Shown here piece after piece: positions 14,650 to 22,703 of a stretch of 64,000 nt of DNA. Each line of letters begins with the position of its first letter. Position 1 is the first letter of the stretch. The stretch is taken from positions 1 through 64,000 of the forward strand of contig NZ_LMKL01000004.1 of the NCBI RefSeq assembly GCF_001421505.1, read 5' to 3'. The stretch is from Sphingomonas sp. Leaf17. GTDB lineage: Bacteria > Pseudomonadota > Alphaproteobacteria > Sphingomonadales > Sphingomonadaceae. The position numbers were made by a program, and so were the translations under genes. Below the pieces are notes generated by a model, which saw nothing but the letters and a program-made list of their open reading frames with translations, was not told the DNA's origin and did not search any database.

Positions 14650-14664
14650 TGGTAAGGCCAATTA
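14650..14664 (+). promoter_or_regulatory. FadR-type operator before the MFS/uxuA operon
   Basis: TGGTAAGGCCAATTA shares 13 of 15 bases with TGGCAAGACCAATTA before GH115. It lies 36 nt before the first start codon of the operon. The surrounding 14407-14699 stretch between the divergent GntR gene and this operon holds no other feature that I recognise. Confidence 0.6.
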
Positions 14665-14699
14665 CAGGCTGCTACGATCATGGGATGAGGGGAGGAATC

Positions 14700-14882
14700 A
14701 TGATCGTCGACCGTGTCATGCGGCAGATCGGCACGGGAACCTGTTTTACCAGCGTTCCGCCCGCGCTCGCCGACGCGTCTGCCGATGGATGTGTCGGGAC
14801 GGCGATCGGCCGCGTCGGCGCGCGGTCCGGCGGTGGCAAGGGCGACGATGCGATTCTGGCTGGTGTCGGGATGCGGCGATGA
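14700..14882 (+). CDS. small ORF (60 residues) coupled to the MFS gene, function unknown
   Basis: This short frame has a strong ribosome-binding site (GGGGAGGAATC directly before the ATG at 14700). Its TGA overlaps the ATG of the MFS gene (ATGA at 14879-14882). The peptide starts MIVDRVMRQIGTG and is Gly/Ala-rich; I recognise no family. It is the first reading frame after the operator-bearing promoter. It could be a translational-coupling leader, a real small protein, or the remnant of a gene whose body was deleted. The good Shine-Dalgarno site and exact overlap argue that it is translated. Confidence 0.4.
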   Translation: MIVDRVMRQIGTGTCFTSVPPALADASADGCVGTAIGRVGARSGGGKGDDAILAGVGMRR

Positions 14883-16177
14883 ATCCTTCCCGGGGCCGTT
14901 TCCGTCGGGTCTGGCGCACCGTTCCGTTGCGCTGGCGGCTGATCGGACTGGTGACGCTGGGGACGATCCTCAATTATCTGGCCCGTTCGACCCTGTCGGT
15001 CGCCGCACCGCAGCTGAAGTCCGAATTCGGGATGACGACCGAGGATTATAGCTGGGTCGTGCTCGCGTTTCAGGCCAGCTACACGGTGATGCAGACCGTC
15101 GCCGGCAGCGTTCTCGACGCATTGGGCACGCGGCTCGGCTTCTTCCTTTTCGCGGTTGGCTGGGCGTTGGCCAACATGGCGCATGCGCTGGCGACCGGAT
15201 GGCCAAGTCTGGCGCTGTTTCGCGCCTTGCTGGGGGCCAGTGAAGCCGCCGCGATTCCCGCCGGGGCCAAGAGCGTGTCGGAATGGTTTCCGCCGCGCGA
15301 ACGCCCGCTTGCGACCAGCGTGTTCCAGATGGGAACCAGCGTCGGCAACATGATCGCTCCGCCGCTGGTCGCGTTCTGCATCCTGGCCGTGAACTGGCAG
15401 GCGGCCTTCATCGTGACCGGCGGGTTGAGCCTGGTTTGGGCGGGCCTGTGGTACTGGAGCTATCGCAGTCCGGCCGACCATCCCGAACTGACCGAGGCGG
15501 ACCGCGCGGGTATGATCGCTGCGCGGGGCGAGGATGTCGCCGCCAAGCCCACGACCCGGCGCGACCTGTTGCGCAGCCGCAGTTTCTGGGGAATCGCGGT
15601 GCCGCGCTTCCTGGCCGAGCCGGCCTGGCAGACGTTCAATTTCTTCATCCCGCTCTATCTCGTATCGGTCTGGCAGCTCGATCTGAAAAGCATCGCGTTA
15701 TGGGCATGGATGCCCTTTCTCGCGGCGGATTTCGGCAGTCTGGCCGCGGGCGTGCTGCCGGGGTGGTTGATGAAGCGTGGCGTGCCCCTGGTGGTGTCGC
15801 GCAAGATCACCATGACCGTGGGGGCCGCGTGCATGATCGGGCCGGCCTGTATCGGGCTTGCCGCGTCGCCGGGTGTGGCGATCCTGTTGTTCTGCATCGG
15901 TGGATTTGCGCACCAGATGGTCAGCGGCGCGTTGATAACGCTGTGCACCGACCTGTTCGACAGCCGCGCGGTGGGTACCGCGAGCGGCATGGCGGGAACG
16001 TCGGCCTGGGTCGGCGGGATGCTGTTCACCCTGCTGATCGGGCAGAGCGCGGATGCCTGGGGGTATGACCCGCTGTTCGCGGCGCTGGCAGCGCTCGATC
16101 TGCTGGCGGCGGGTGTGTTGTGGAGCCTTTTGCGCGCGTCATCGCGCGCGGCTCAAGTTGCTCAGGAGGGCCGATAA
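14879..16177 (+). CDS. MFS transporter, ACS/ExuT-like (probable hexuronate importer)
   Basis: This 432-residue inner-membrane protein has about 12 hydrophobic segments. It fits the anion:cation symporter branch of MFS: LNYLARSTLSVAAPQLKSEFG in TM1, the DALGTRLGF loop after TM2, ASEAAAIPAGAKSVSEWFPPRERPLATSVF, and the central loop around residue 205. That branch includes ExuT (hexuronates) and related sugar-acid carriers. Translation is coupled to the small ORF upstream, and uxuA follows after 8 bp, so importer and mannonate dehydratase are one operon. Uronate transport is inferred from family and neighbour; other sugar acids are possible. Confidence 0.85.
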   Translation: MNPSRGRFRRVWRTVPLRWRLIGLVTLGTILNYLARSTLSVAAPQLKSEFGMTTEDYSWVVLAFQASYTVMQTVAGSVLDALGTRLGFFLFAVGWALANMAHALATGWPSLALFRALLGASEAAAIPAGAKSVSEWFPPRERPLATSVFQMGTSVGNMIAPPLVAFCILAVNWQAAFIVTGGLSLVWAGLWYWSYRSPADHPELTEADRAGMIAARGEDVAAKPTTRRDLLRSRSFWGIAVPRFLAEPAWQTFNFFIPLYLVSVWQLDLKSIALWAWMPFLAADFGSLAAGVLPGWLMKRGVPLVVSRKITMTVGAACMIGPACIGLAASPGVAILLFCIGGFAHQMVSGALITLCTDLFDSRAVGTASGMAGTSAWVGGMLFTLLIGQSADAWGYDPLFAALAALDLLAAGVLWSLLRASSRAAQVAQEGR

Positions 16178-16185
16178 GCGTGCTG

Positions 16186-17355
16186 ATGACACAAACGATG
16201 CGGTGGTTCGGGCCGGGCGATACGGTGCGGCTGCGCGACATCCGTCAGGCCGGTGCGACCGAAGTCGTGACCGCGCTGCACGAGGTTCCCAATGGCGCGG
16301 TGTGGCAACGCGACGCCATCGCCGCGCGCAAGGCCGTCGTGCAGGCCGCCGGGCTTGACTGGACGGTGGTCGAAAGCCTGCCGGTCGACGAGGCGCTGAA
16401 GACCCGCTCGGGCGACTGGGATCGGCTGATCGACCATTACCGCCAGAGTCTGCGCAATCTGGCGGCATGCGGGATCCGCGTCGTCACCTATAATTTCATG
16501 CCGCTGCTGGACTGGACGCGGACCGATCTTGGCTGGGAATTGCCGGACGGCGCGCGCGCGCTGCGCTTCGAACCGATCGCGGTGGCGGCGTACGACCTGT
16601 TCATCCTGCGGCGTGCCGGTGCGGCCGGGGATTACGACGCGGCGACACAGGCTGCGGCCGAGACGCGCTACGCGGCGATGGACGATGAGGCGCGTGCCGC
16701 ACTTGAACGCACGATCATCGCCGGCCTGCCGGGCAGCGAGGAGGGGTTCACGTCCGCTGAATTTCGCCAAGCGATCAGCACATATGACGGCATTGATGCG
16801 ACCACGTTGCGCGACAATCACGTTGCCTTCCTGCAGGCCGTCTGCCCGCTGGCCGACGAACTCGATATCAAGCTGGTCGTGCACCCGGACGATCCGCCAT
16901 TCCCGATTTTTGGTTTGCCGCGCGTGGTGAGTACCGAAGCCGACGTGACCGATCTGTTCACGCGCGTCCCCAATGCGTCGAACGGCCTGTGCATGTGCAC
17001 CGGATCCTTCGGTGTCCGCGCGGACAACGACCTGCCCGGCATGGTCGACCGGCTGGGGTCGAGGATCGGCTTCCTGCACCTGCGGTCGGTGCAGCGAGAG
17101 CCGGGCGGCGCGTTTCACGAGGCCGCGCATCTTGAAGGAGACGCGCGTATGACAGCGGTGATGGCGGCCGTTCACCGATTGTCCCGCCGCGAGGCGCGCA
17201 GCATTCCGATGCGGCCCGATCACGGCCATCAGATGCTCGACGATCTCCAGCGGACGACCAACCCGGGCTATTCGCTGCTTGGCCGGTTGCGCGGGCTTGC
17301 CGAACTGCGCGGGCTTGAGCGCGGCATTGCCTATGCGGCGGGCGTCACGCCGTAA
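16186..17355 (+). CDS. uxuA: mannonate dehydratase
   Basis: This 389-residue enzyme dehydrates D-mannonate to 2-keto-3-deoxygluconate, the third step of glucuronate catabolism. Family features are the N-terminal [77 protein letters not shown] and [11 protein letters not shown], which supply the metal-binding His, Cys and Asp residues. Length and N-terminus fit E. coli UxuA with the ATG at 16186. An in-frame GTG at 16180 has the better distance from AGGAGGG (16164-16170) and may be the true start. UxaC and UxuB are not in this window. Its 3' end overlaps the convergent chemoreceptor-like gene by 11 bp. Confidence 0.93.
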   Translation: MTQTMRWFGPGDTVRLRDIRQAGATEVVTALHEVPNGAVWQRDAIAARKAVVQAAGLDWTVVESLPVDEALKTRSGDWDRLIDHYRQSLRNLAACGIRVVTYNFMPLLDWTRTDLGWELPDGARALRFEPIAVAAYDLFILRRAGAAGDYDAATQAAAETRYAAMDDEARAALERTIIAGLPGSEEGFTSAEFRQAISTYDGIDATTLRDNHVAFLQAVCPLADELDIKLVVHPDDPPFPIFGLPRVVSTEADVTDLFTRVPNASNGLCMCTGSFGVRADNDLPGMVDRLGSRIGFLHLRSVQREPGGAFHEAAHLEGDARMTAVMAAVHRLSRREARSIPMRPDHGHQMLDDLQRTTNPGYSLLGRLRGLAELRGLERGIAYAAGVTP

Positions 17356-18433
17356 GGCGCAGCCGGGGTGTCAGGGGGCGGCCGGGGTCGCGGCCACCGT
17401 CGATACGCTGGCGCAGCGCGGCCGTAATCTGCGCGTCGCTGGCGATATGGTCCTCGATGATGCAGCGGAAGGCGAGGCCCGGCATGCCATGGTCGGTCGG
17501 TGTCGCAGCCTGGGCGATCGTCACGCCGTCGCGCGCGTCGAGGTGCGATGATCCACCGGCCATCGCATAGGGATGGGGGGCGTGGAAATCGTAGCTGCCG
17601 GTGGTCGCCACGACGCGGCCGGCATGGTCGACGATTGATGTCGTACTCTTCGATCGGTGAAGGCGGTCGATGTCGATGATCGTCCGCGCCTGCCCCTCGA
17701 AATCATATTCGAGATAGCAGACGCCGATGATCGTGCCCTCGCACGCGACCGGCGATACATAGACCAGCACCTTGCGATGATCCGACCAGGGGTTGTCCCA
17801 GACTTCGTCGGCGAGCCAGCCGCCGGTGCAATGCCCGGCCACCACCGTCTGAAATTGCGGATACCCCCGGAAATCGACGGTCTTGACGGCCGCGTTCTCA
17901 TGCGCCGACACCACGACCCGACCGTCCGCATCCACCAGGAAGGCGTTCAGGAAATAGGGGGAATAGGTCAGCAGCGTCCGCAACCGATCAAGCGCGCGCG
18001 CGTGCACGCGGGATTCGGAAACCTCCGCCATCAGGGCACCGACAACGCTGTGGTCGGAGGCGAGCATCCGAACGTCGATCGAGCGGTCGTACAATGTCCG
18101 GGCCAATGTGTCGGCGATCGACTGGGCAAGTTCGCACAACCGTCCGCCCTCGACGTCACGCAGCAGGTCGTCGGCAATGCCAAGGGCCTGATCCAGCCGG
18201 CCCAGCACGTCGTCGCGAAAACGGATGGAGGATTGACGGGCCTGGCTGGCAAGATTCTTCACTTCCTGCGCCACAACGGCGAACCCGCGTCCGGCCTCGC
18301 CGGAGCGCGCCGCCTCGATCGTGGCGTTCAGCGCCAGCATGTTGGTACGGCTGGCGATCTCGGCCGATTCAGCGACGTGCTTGCGGACTTCCGTATTCAA
18401 CGCGGTAATGAGCGATCTGATTCGACGTGGCAT
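17345..18433 (-). CDS. soluble chemoreceptor-like protein: MCP signalling tip followed by Cache-like sensor
   Basis: This 362-residue protein has an unusual domain order. Residues about 8-66 contain a short MCP hairpin tip ([36 protein letters not shown]), normally at the C-terminal end of chemoreceptors. Residues about 110-340 resemble a Cache/PDC sensor ([35 protein letters not shown], a second repeat with [13 protein letters not shown]). There is no signal peptide or membrane segment, so it should be cytoplasmic. The methylation helices are largely missing. It may be a cytoplasmic chemosensor or an adaptor binding CheA/CheW. Its position next to uxuA suggests a sugar-acid signal, but this is only context. 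Confidence 0.7.
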   Translation of the reverse strand: MPRRIRSLITALNTEVRKHVAESAEIASRTNMLALNATIEAARSGEAGRGFAVVAQEVKNLASQARQSSIRFRDDVLGRLDQALGIADDLLRDVEGGRLCELAQSIADTLARTLYDRSIDVRMLASDHSVVGALMAEVSESRVHARALDRLRTLLTYSPYFLNAFLVDADGRVVVSAHENAAVKTVDFRGYPQFQTVVAGHCTGGWLADEVWDNPWSDHRKVLVYVSPVACEGTIIGVCYLEYDFEGQARTIIDIDRLHRSKSTTSIVDHAGRVVATTGSYDFHAPHPYAMAGGSSHLDARDGVTIAQAATPTDHGMPGLAFRCIIEDHIASDAQITAALRQRIDGGRDPGRPLTPRLRLTA

Positions 18434-18573
18434 ACGGCGGTCCCGTTCGGCAATTCGTATACCGTGATACCGTGGAGGTCGTTAATGCGCGGTAACCATC
18501 AGCGTCGTGGCGGAACTTTCCGGTGCGACAGGGGCTGAGGATCGTTCACCCTCATCGTCTGGATTGCCGAACC

Positions 18574-19257
18574 ATGGCTGCCGATCCCTCCCAGTCCCTG
18601 TCGTCGCCCCGGCGACGCATGCCGCCGATTTTGACCGGTGCCGGGCTGATTGCCGGTGCGATCGCGGTTCTGCTGCTGCTGGGCCTGATCGTCGACCATG
18701 GGCCGTTCGCGTTCGATGCCGACATTCTGCTGGGGCTGCGCCACTGGGGCGGGCCGACATGGTTGCGGGCGGTGGCGGTCGACGTGACGGCGCTTGGCGG
18801 GGGTACGGTGCTGACGATCATCGTCGTGCTGGTCGCCGGGCTGCTGGCGGCCGAGCGGCTGTGGCTGACGGCGGGTGCGACGATTGCGGCCAGCCTGACC
18901 GGCGGCTGGGCGGTCGAGCTTATCAAGCTGCAGGTCGGGCGACCGCGACCGGACGTCGTGCCACATCTGGTCGAGGTCAGTCACATGAGCTTCCCGTCGG
19001 GTCATGCCGCCAGCAGCGCGGTGGTGTATCTGACGATCGCCGGACTTGCCTCGCAGGTCACGCCCAACAGGATCGCGCAGCGTTATCTGCTGGCCGTCGC
19101 GATCCTGCTGGTCGGGGCGATCGGATGCAGCCGGGTGTATCTGGGCGTACACTGGCCAAGCGACGTGCTCGCCGGGTGGAGCTTCGGCACCCTGTGGGCG
19201 CTTGGCTGGTGGCTGGTGACCGCGCGGGCGCGGGCGTCAATCGGCGGCGAGCGATAG
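18574..19257 (+). CDS. PAP2-family membrane phosphatase
   Basis: This is a 227-residue membrane protein with about six hydrophobic segments. It has the three PAP2 (lipid phosphatase) motifs: KLQVGRPRP, PSGHAAS and SRVYLGVHWPSDVLAGW, which carry the Lys/Arg, Ser-Gly-His and Arg/His/Asp catalytic residues. Such enzymes dephosphorylate phosphatidic acid, PGP or undecaprenyl pyrophosphate. The ATG at 18574 is preferred to the in-frame ATG at 18523 because the hydrophilic N-terminus is then short, but I see no strong ribosome-binding site for either. Its 3' end overlaps the convergent CitE-like gene by 21 bp. Confidence 0.88.
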   Translation: MAADPSQSLSSPRRRMPPILTGAGLIAGAIAVLLLLGLIVDHGPFAFDADILLGLRHWGGPTWLRAVAVDVTALGGGTVLTIIVVLVAGLLAAERLWLTAGATIAASLTGGWAVELIKLQVGRPRPDVVPHLVEVSHMSFPSGHAASSAVVYLTIAGLASQVTPNRIAQRYLLAVAILLVGAIGCSRVYLGVHWPSDVLAGWSFGTLWALGWWLVTARARASIGGER

Positions 19258-20070
19258 CACCCGGCGCGCGGCCTTGAGGTGCGGCGCGTCGACCATGCGG
19301 CCGTCGAGCGCCAGCGCGCCCGCGCCCGGATTGGCGGCGAACAGGTCGACGATCGCCTGCGCCGCGTCGATCTCCGCCGCGCTGGGTGAAAAGGCAGTGT
19401 TGATGACCGGCACCTGTGCCGGGTGGATCGCCATCATGCCGGCAAAGCCGTCGCGACGCCCACGCGCGGCATAGGCGGCCAGACCGTCGAGATCGCGAAA
19501 GTCGGGATAGACCGTCTCGATCGCCGGCACCTCGGCGGCATGCGCCCCGAACAGCGTCAGCGACCGCGCCAGTTGATAAGGCGCGGTATAGCTGCCGTCC
19601 GCCTCGCGCGATGTCGCCGCGCCAATCGCGGCGGGCAGGTCCTCCGCGCCCCAGGTCAGTCCGCATAGTCGCCGGGTCACGCCGCCATAGGTGCCAAGCG
19701 CGAAGATCGCCGCCGGCGTTTCGGTGGCGATCGGCAGGATCGCGATGTCGCCGGACAGCCTTGCGTCGAGCGCGGCCAGCGTTGCGGCCCCTTGCGCCTT
19801 GGGCAGCACGATCCCGTCTGGCCGTCCGGGCAGGATTGCGGCAAGATCGTCATCGGCCAGCGGCGTGTCGAGCGGGTTGATCCGCACGAACAGCGGCATC
19901 GTGTGGGGCTGGCCCAGAAAGTTCGCCACCGCGGCCCGCGCGGCCGGTTTCGCCGACAGCGCGACCGCATCCTCCAGATCCAGGATCAGGGCGTCGGCCC
20001 TGACCGCCAGCGCCTTGGTCATCCGCTCCGGCCGGTCCCCGGGCACGAACAGCAGCGACCGCAGCTTCAT
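19237..20070 (-). CDS. HpcH/HpaI aldolase-family CitE-like (CoA ester lyase) protein
   Basis: This 277-residue TIM-barrel protein is of the CitE/malyl-CoA lyase type. RSLLFVPGDRPERMTKA, DALILDLEDAV, PLFVRINPLDT, DGIVLPKAQG, LPIATETPAAIFAL, CGLTWGAEDLPAAIG and MAIHPAQVPVIN match the family. The Arg, Glu (ETPAAI) and Asp (GAEDL) residues bind substrate and Mg2+. No citD or citF partners are present, so it is a stand-alone lyase or thioesterase acting on a CoA ester such as malyl- or citramalyl-CoA; the substrate is not predictable here. It is coupled to galE upstream by a 4-bp overlap. Confidence 0.82.
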   Translation of the reverse strand: MKLRSLLFVPGDRPERMTKALAVRADALILDLEDAVALSAKPAARAAVANFLGQPHTMPLFVRINPLDTPLADDDLAAILPGRPDGIVLPKAQGAATLAALDARLSGDIAILPIATETPAAIFALGTYGGVTRRLCGLTWGAEDLPAAIGAATSREADGSYTAPYQLARSLTLFGAHAAEVPAIETVYPDFRDLDGLAAYAARGRRDGFAGMMAIHPAQVPVINTAFSPSAAEIDAAQAIVDLFAANPGAGALALDGRMVDAPHLKAARRVLSLAAD

Positions 20071-21068
20071 GCGCGTCGCTCGGCCAGCTTGCGCTCCCAG
20101 TTCACCGCGTCACGGACGATGCCGTCGAGGTCGTCATGCTTGGGACGCCAGGGCAGGGTGGCGAGAATGGCGCTGTTGTCGGCGGTGAGCATCGCCGGAT
20201 CGCCGGCACGGCGGCCCTGAAGATCGCGCGTGATCGTCACGTTGGTGACCCGCCCGACCGCGTCGAGCACGTCGAGCACGGAAAAGCCTTTGCCATAGCC
20301 GCAGTTCAGCGTGTGCGATTCGGTCGGGCGTGCGACCAGCAGGTCCAGCGCATCGACATGCGCTGCGGTCAGGTCGGTGACGTGGATATAGTCGCGCACG
20401 CCGGTGCCATCGGGGGTGTCGAAGTCGGTCCCGAACACGCCGACGCGGTCACGCTGGCCGGTCGCGGCCTCGACCGCGACCTTGATGAGATGGGTGGCCC
20501 CGGCGGTCGATTGGCCGGTGCGCCCCTGCGGATCGGCCCCGGCGACGTTGAAATAGCGCAGCACGCAATAGTTCATCGGATGGGCGGCGGCGACGTCGCG
20601 CAGCATGATTTCGGTCATCAGCTTCGACATGCCATACGGGTTGATCGGCACCGTCGGGTCGGTTTCGGCGACCTTCGTCGTGGCCGGCGTGCCATAGGTC
20701 GCGGCGGTGGAGGAGAAGATGAAGTGCGGGACATTCTCCGCCACGGCGCTTTCGATCAGCGACCGGCTGGCAGCGGTGTTGTTGCGATAGTATTTCAGCG
20801 GATCGCTGACCGATTCCGGCACCACCACCGATCCGGCGAAATGCAGGATCGCGCGGACCCGGTGATCGCGGATCGTCGCGCGCACGACCGCGTCGTCACT
20901 GACATCGGCGCGGACCAGCGTCGCGCGCGGGTCGACCGCCCAGTCGAATCCGGTGACCAGATTATCGACCACGACGACGTCGTAGCCGGAGTCCAGCAGC
21001 GCGAGAACCGCGTGACTGCCGATATAGCCGGCACCGCCGGTCACCATTACCTTGCCGTCGATCGTCAT
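20067..21068 (-). CDS. galE: UDP-glucose 4-epimerase
   Basis: This 333-residue extended short-chain dehydrogenase interconverts UDP-glucose and UDP-galactose with bound NAD. Evidence: the Rossmann motif GGAGYIGSHAVLAL near the N-terminus, the ILHFAGSVVVPESV segment, FSSTAATYG (catalytic Ser/Thr), NPYGMSKLMTE (YxxxK), RYFNVAGADPQGRTG and GTGVRDYIHVTDLTAAHV. The length is normal for GalE. Its stop overlaps the start of the CitE-like gene (ATGA). It may feed surface polysaccharide or galactose metabolism. A 98-bp gap separates it from the divergent msrA. Confidence 0.93.
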   Translation of the reverse strand: MTIDGKVMVTGGAGYIGSHAVLALLDSGYDVVVVDNLVTGFDWAVDPRATLVRADVSDDAVVRATIRDHRVRAILHFAGSVVVPESVSDPLKYYRNNTAASRSLIESAVAENVPHFIFSSTAATYGTPATTKVAETDPTVPINPYGMSKLMTEIMLRDVAAAHPMNYCVLRYFNVAGADPQGRTGQSTAGATHLIKVAVEAATGQRDRVGVFGTDFDTPDGTGVRDYIHVTDLTAAHVDALDLLVARPTESHTLNCGYGKGFSVLDVLDAVGRVTNVTITRDLQGRRAGDPAMLTADNSAILATLPWRPKHDDLDGIVRDAVNWERKLAERRA

Positions 21069-21166
21069 GCCCGTCCTCTTCTATCCGATATGCCCGTCGA
21101 TACAGGCTGCGATTGTGTTGCGCCACGCCCTTCCTATCTTGGACAGCAACACAGGAGTTTAACGCA

Positions 21167-21709
21167 ATGACGGATCATGTAATTCTGGCCGGCGGCTGTT
21201 TCTGGTGCACGGAGGCGGTGTTTAAGGACGTCATCGGCGTCGAAACCGTCGAGAGCGGCTATATCGGCGGGCACCTGCCCGATCCGACCTACAAGCAGAT
21301 TTGTGGCGGCGACACCGGCCATGCCGAGGCGATCCGCATCGGGTACAACCCGGAGCAACTGTCGCTCGACGATCTGCTCGATATCCACTTCGCCACGCAT
21401 GATGCGACCCAGCTGAACCGGCAGGGGAACGACGTCGGTACGCAGTATCGCTCGGCGATGTTTCCTGCCGACGATGCGCAGGAAACGGCGTTCCGCGCGG
21501 CGATCGACCGTGCGCAGGCGTCGAGCGACAAGCCGATCGTGACCACGATCGAACCGATGGCGACATGGTATCCGGCCGAGGGGTATCACCAGGATTACTG
21601 GGAAACGTCGGGGCGGCAGAACCCCTATTGCATGGCCGTCATTCCGCCGAAGCTCGCCAAGCTGCGCAAGAGCTTTGCCGAGCGATCGAAGGCGGCGGTT
21701 TCGGCCTGA
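21167..21709 (+). CDS. msrA: peptide methionine sulfoxide reductase A
   Basis: This 180-residue enzyme reduces methionine-S-sulfoxide in proteins. The active-site motif GGCFWC is present with catalytic C11, followed by TVESGYIGG, CGGDTGHAEAIRIGY, THDATQLNRQGNDVGTQYRS and YPAEGYHQDYW, all typical of MsrA. The ATG at 21167 has an AGGAG site 8 nt upstream and gives the standard N-terminus; an upstream in-frame ATG at 21113 does not. No MsrB domain is fused. It ends 4 bp before the convergent tsaC/sua5 stop. Confidence 0.95.
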   Translation: MTDHVILAGGCFWCTEAVFKDVIGVETVESGYIGGHLPDPTYKQICGGDTGHAEAIRIGYNPEQLSLDDLLDIHFATHDATQLNRQGNDVGTQYRSAMFPADDAQETAFRAAIDRAQASSDKPIVTTIEPMATWYPAEGYHQDYWETSGRQNPYCMAVIPPKLAKLRKSFAERSKAAVSA

Positions 21710-21713
21710 ACGT

Positions 21714-22652
21714 TCAGCGGTGCGCGGCGCGGGCCAGCCGGTCGTTGATCGCCGCGCCGATGCCGTGATGCGGCACCGGCGCGACCGCTATCATACGTCT
21801 GTCGGACGCGTCGGCGCGGTGCAACGCACCGAACAGCCGGGCTGCCGCCTCGATCAGATCGCCGTCGTCGGACAGCGTGTCGTCGCCGGCGACTGCTCCA
21901 AAGCCGATCAGCCATTCGTTGGCTCCGGCCTGCGTCGCGTCGAGCCGCAGGGGCTTTGTCGGCGCATAGTGGCTGGCAAGCTGGCCCGGCGCGACGATCC
22001 CGCCGGCATGGGCGACCGGCACGCGACTCAGCAGGGCGGTGATCGCCTCCGAAGTCACCGGCCCCGGGCGAAGCAACGCCAGTGCCGGCGTCGTGGCGAC
22101 GATGGTGGATTCGATCCCCGCCTCGGTCGGCCCGTCGTCAAGGATGACCGCGACGGCCGCACCGAGGCTGGCCGCGACGTGCGCGGCGCAGGTCGGGCTG
22201 ATCCCGCCGCTTGCATTGGCGGACGGGGCAGCCAGCGGCCGGTCGGTCGCGGCGATCAGCGCCTGCATCGCGCGGTGGCGCGGCACCCGGATCGCGATCG
22301 TATCCAGCCCGGCCGTCACCAGTCCGGCGATCCCGGCATTGCCTCTCAGCGGCAGCACCAGCGTCAGCGGACCCGGCCAGAAGGCGACTGCGAGCGCGCG
22401 CGCATCCGCGTCGAACACCGCCAGCCGTTCCGCCGCCGCCAGATCGGCGACGTGGACGATCAGCGGGTTGAACGACGGCCGCCCCTTGGCCGCGTAGATC
22501 CCGGCGACCGCGGCGCCATTGGTGGCGTCGGCGGCCAGGCCGTAGACCGTCTCGGTCGGCACCGCCACGAGTCCCCCGGCGATGATTCGCGCGGCCGCGG
22601 TCGCAAGGCCAGCCGTGCCGTAGGGGAATATGCAAGCGTTTGGAGCGTCCAT
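21714..22652 (-). CDS. L-threonylcarbamoyladenylate synthase (Sua5 type)
   Basis: This 312-residue enzyme makes threonylcarbamoyl-AMP from threonine, bicarbonate and ATP for the t6A37 modification of ANN-decoding tRNAs. The YrdC domain fills residues 1-200 (VPTETVYGLAADA, KGRPSFNPLIVHV, FWPGPLTLVLP, IRVPRHR, PLAAPSANASGGISPT, STIVATTPALALLRPG). The C-terminal Sua5 domain (about 215-310) with SHYAPTKPLRL makes it the long form rather than the short TsaC form. It is divergent from the acyl-CoA dehydrogenase across 51 bp. Confidence 0.93.
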   Translation of the reverse strand: MDAPNACIFPYGTAGLATAAARIIAGGLVAVPTETVYGLAADATNGAAVAGIYAAKGRPSFNPLIVHVADLAAAERLAVFDADARALAVAFWPGPLTLVLPLRGNAGIAGLVTAGLDTIAIRVPRHRAMQALIAATDRPLAAPSANASGGISPTCAAHVAASLGAAVAVILDDGPTEAGIESTIVATTPALALLRPGPVTSEAITALLSRVPVAHAGGIVAPGQLASHYAPTKPLRLDATQAGANEWLIGFGAVAGDDTLSDDGDLIEAAARLFGALHRADASDRRMIAVAPVPHHGIGAAINDRLARAAHR

Positions 22653-22703
22653 CGCAACGCCCTATAAAGAGTACAAAGCCGACATATAAGAGGATGCTGC
22701 CCC

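Noticed and set aside
14700-14882. Reading the small ORF as the remnant of a fructuronate/tagaturonate reductase gene
   Set aside because: Only a weak QIGTG resemblance to a Rossmann start is seen, and shifted frames did not give a convincing continuation, so no function was assigned.
18455-18478. Tandem ATACCGTG repeat upstream of the chemoreceptor-like gene as a regulator site
   Set aside because: It is a single short repeat with no second occurrence elsewhere in the window and no matching regulator evidence.
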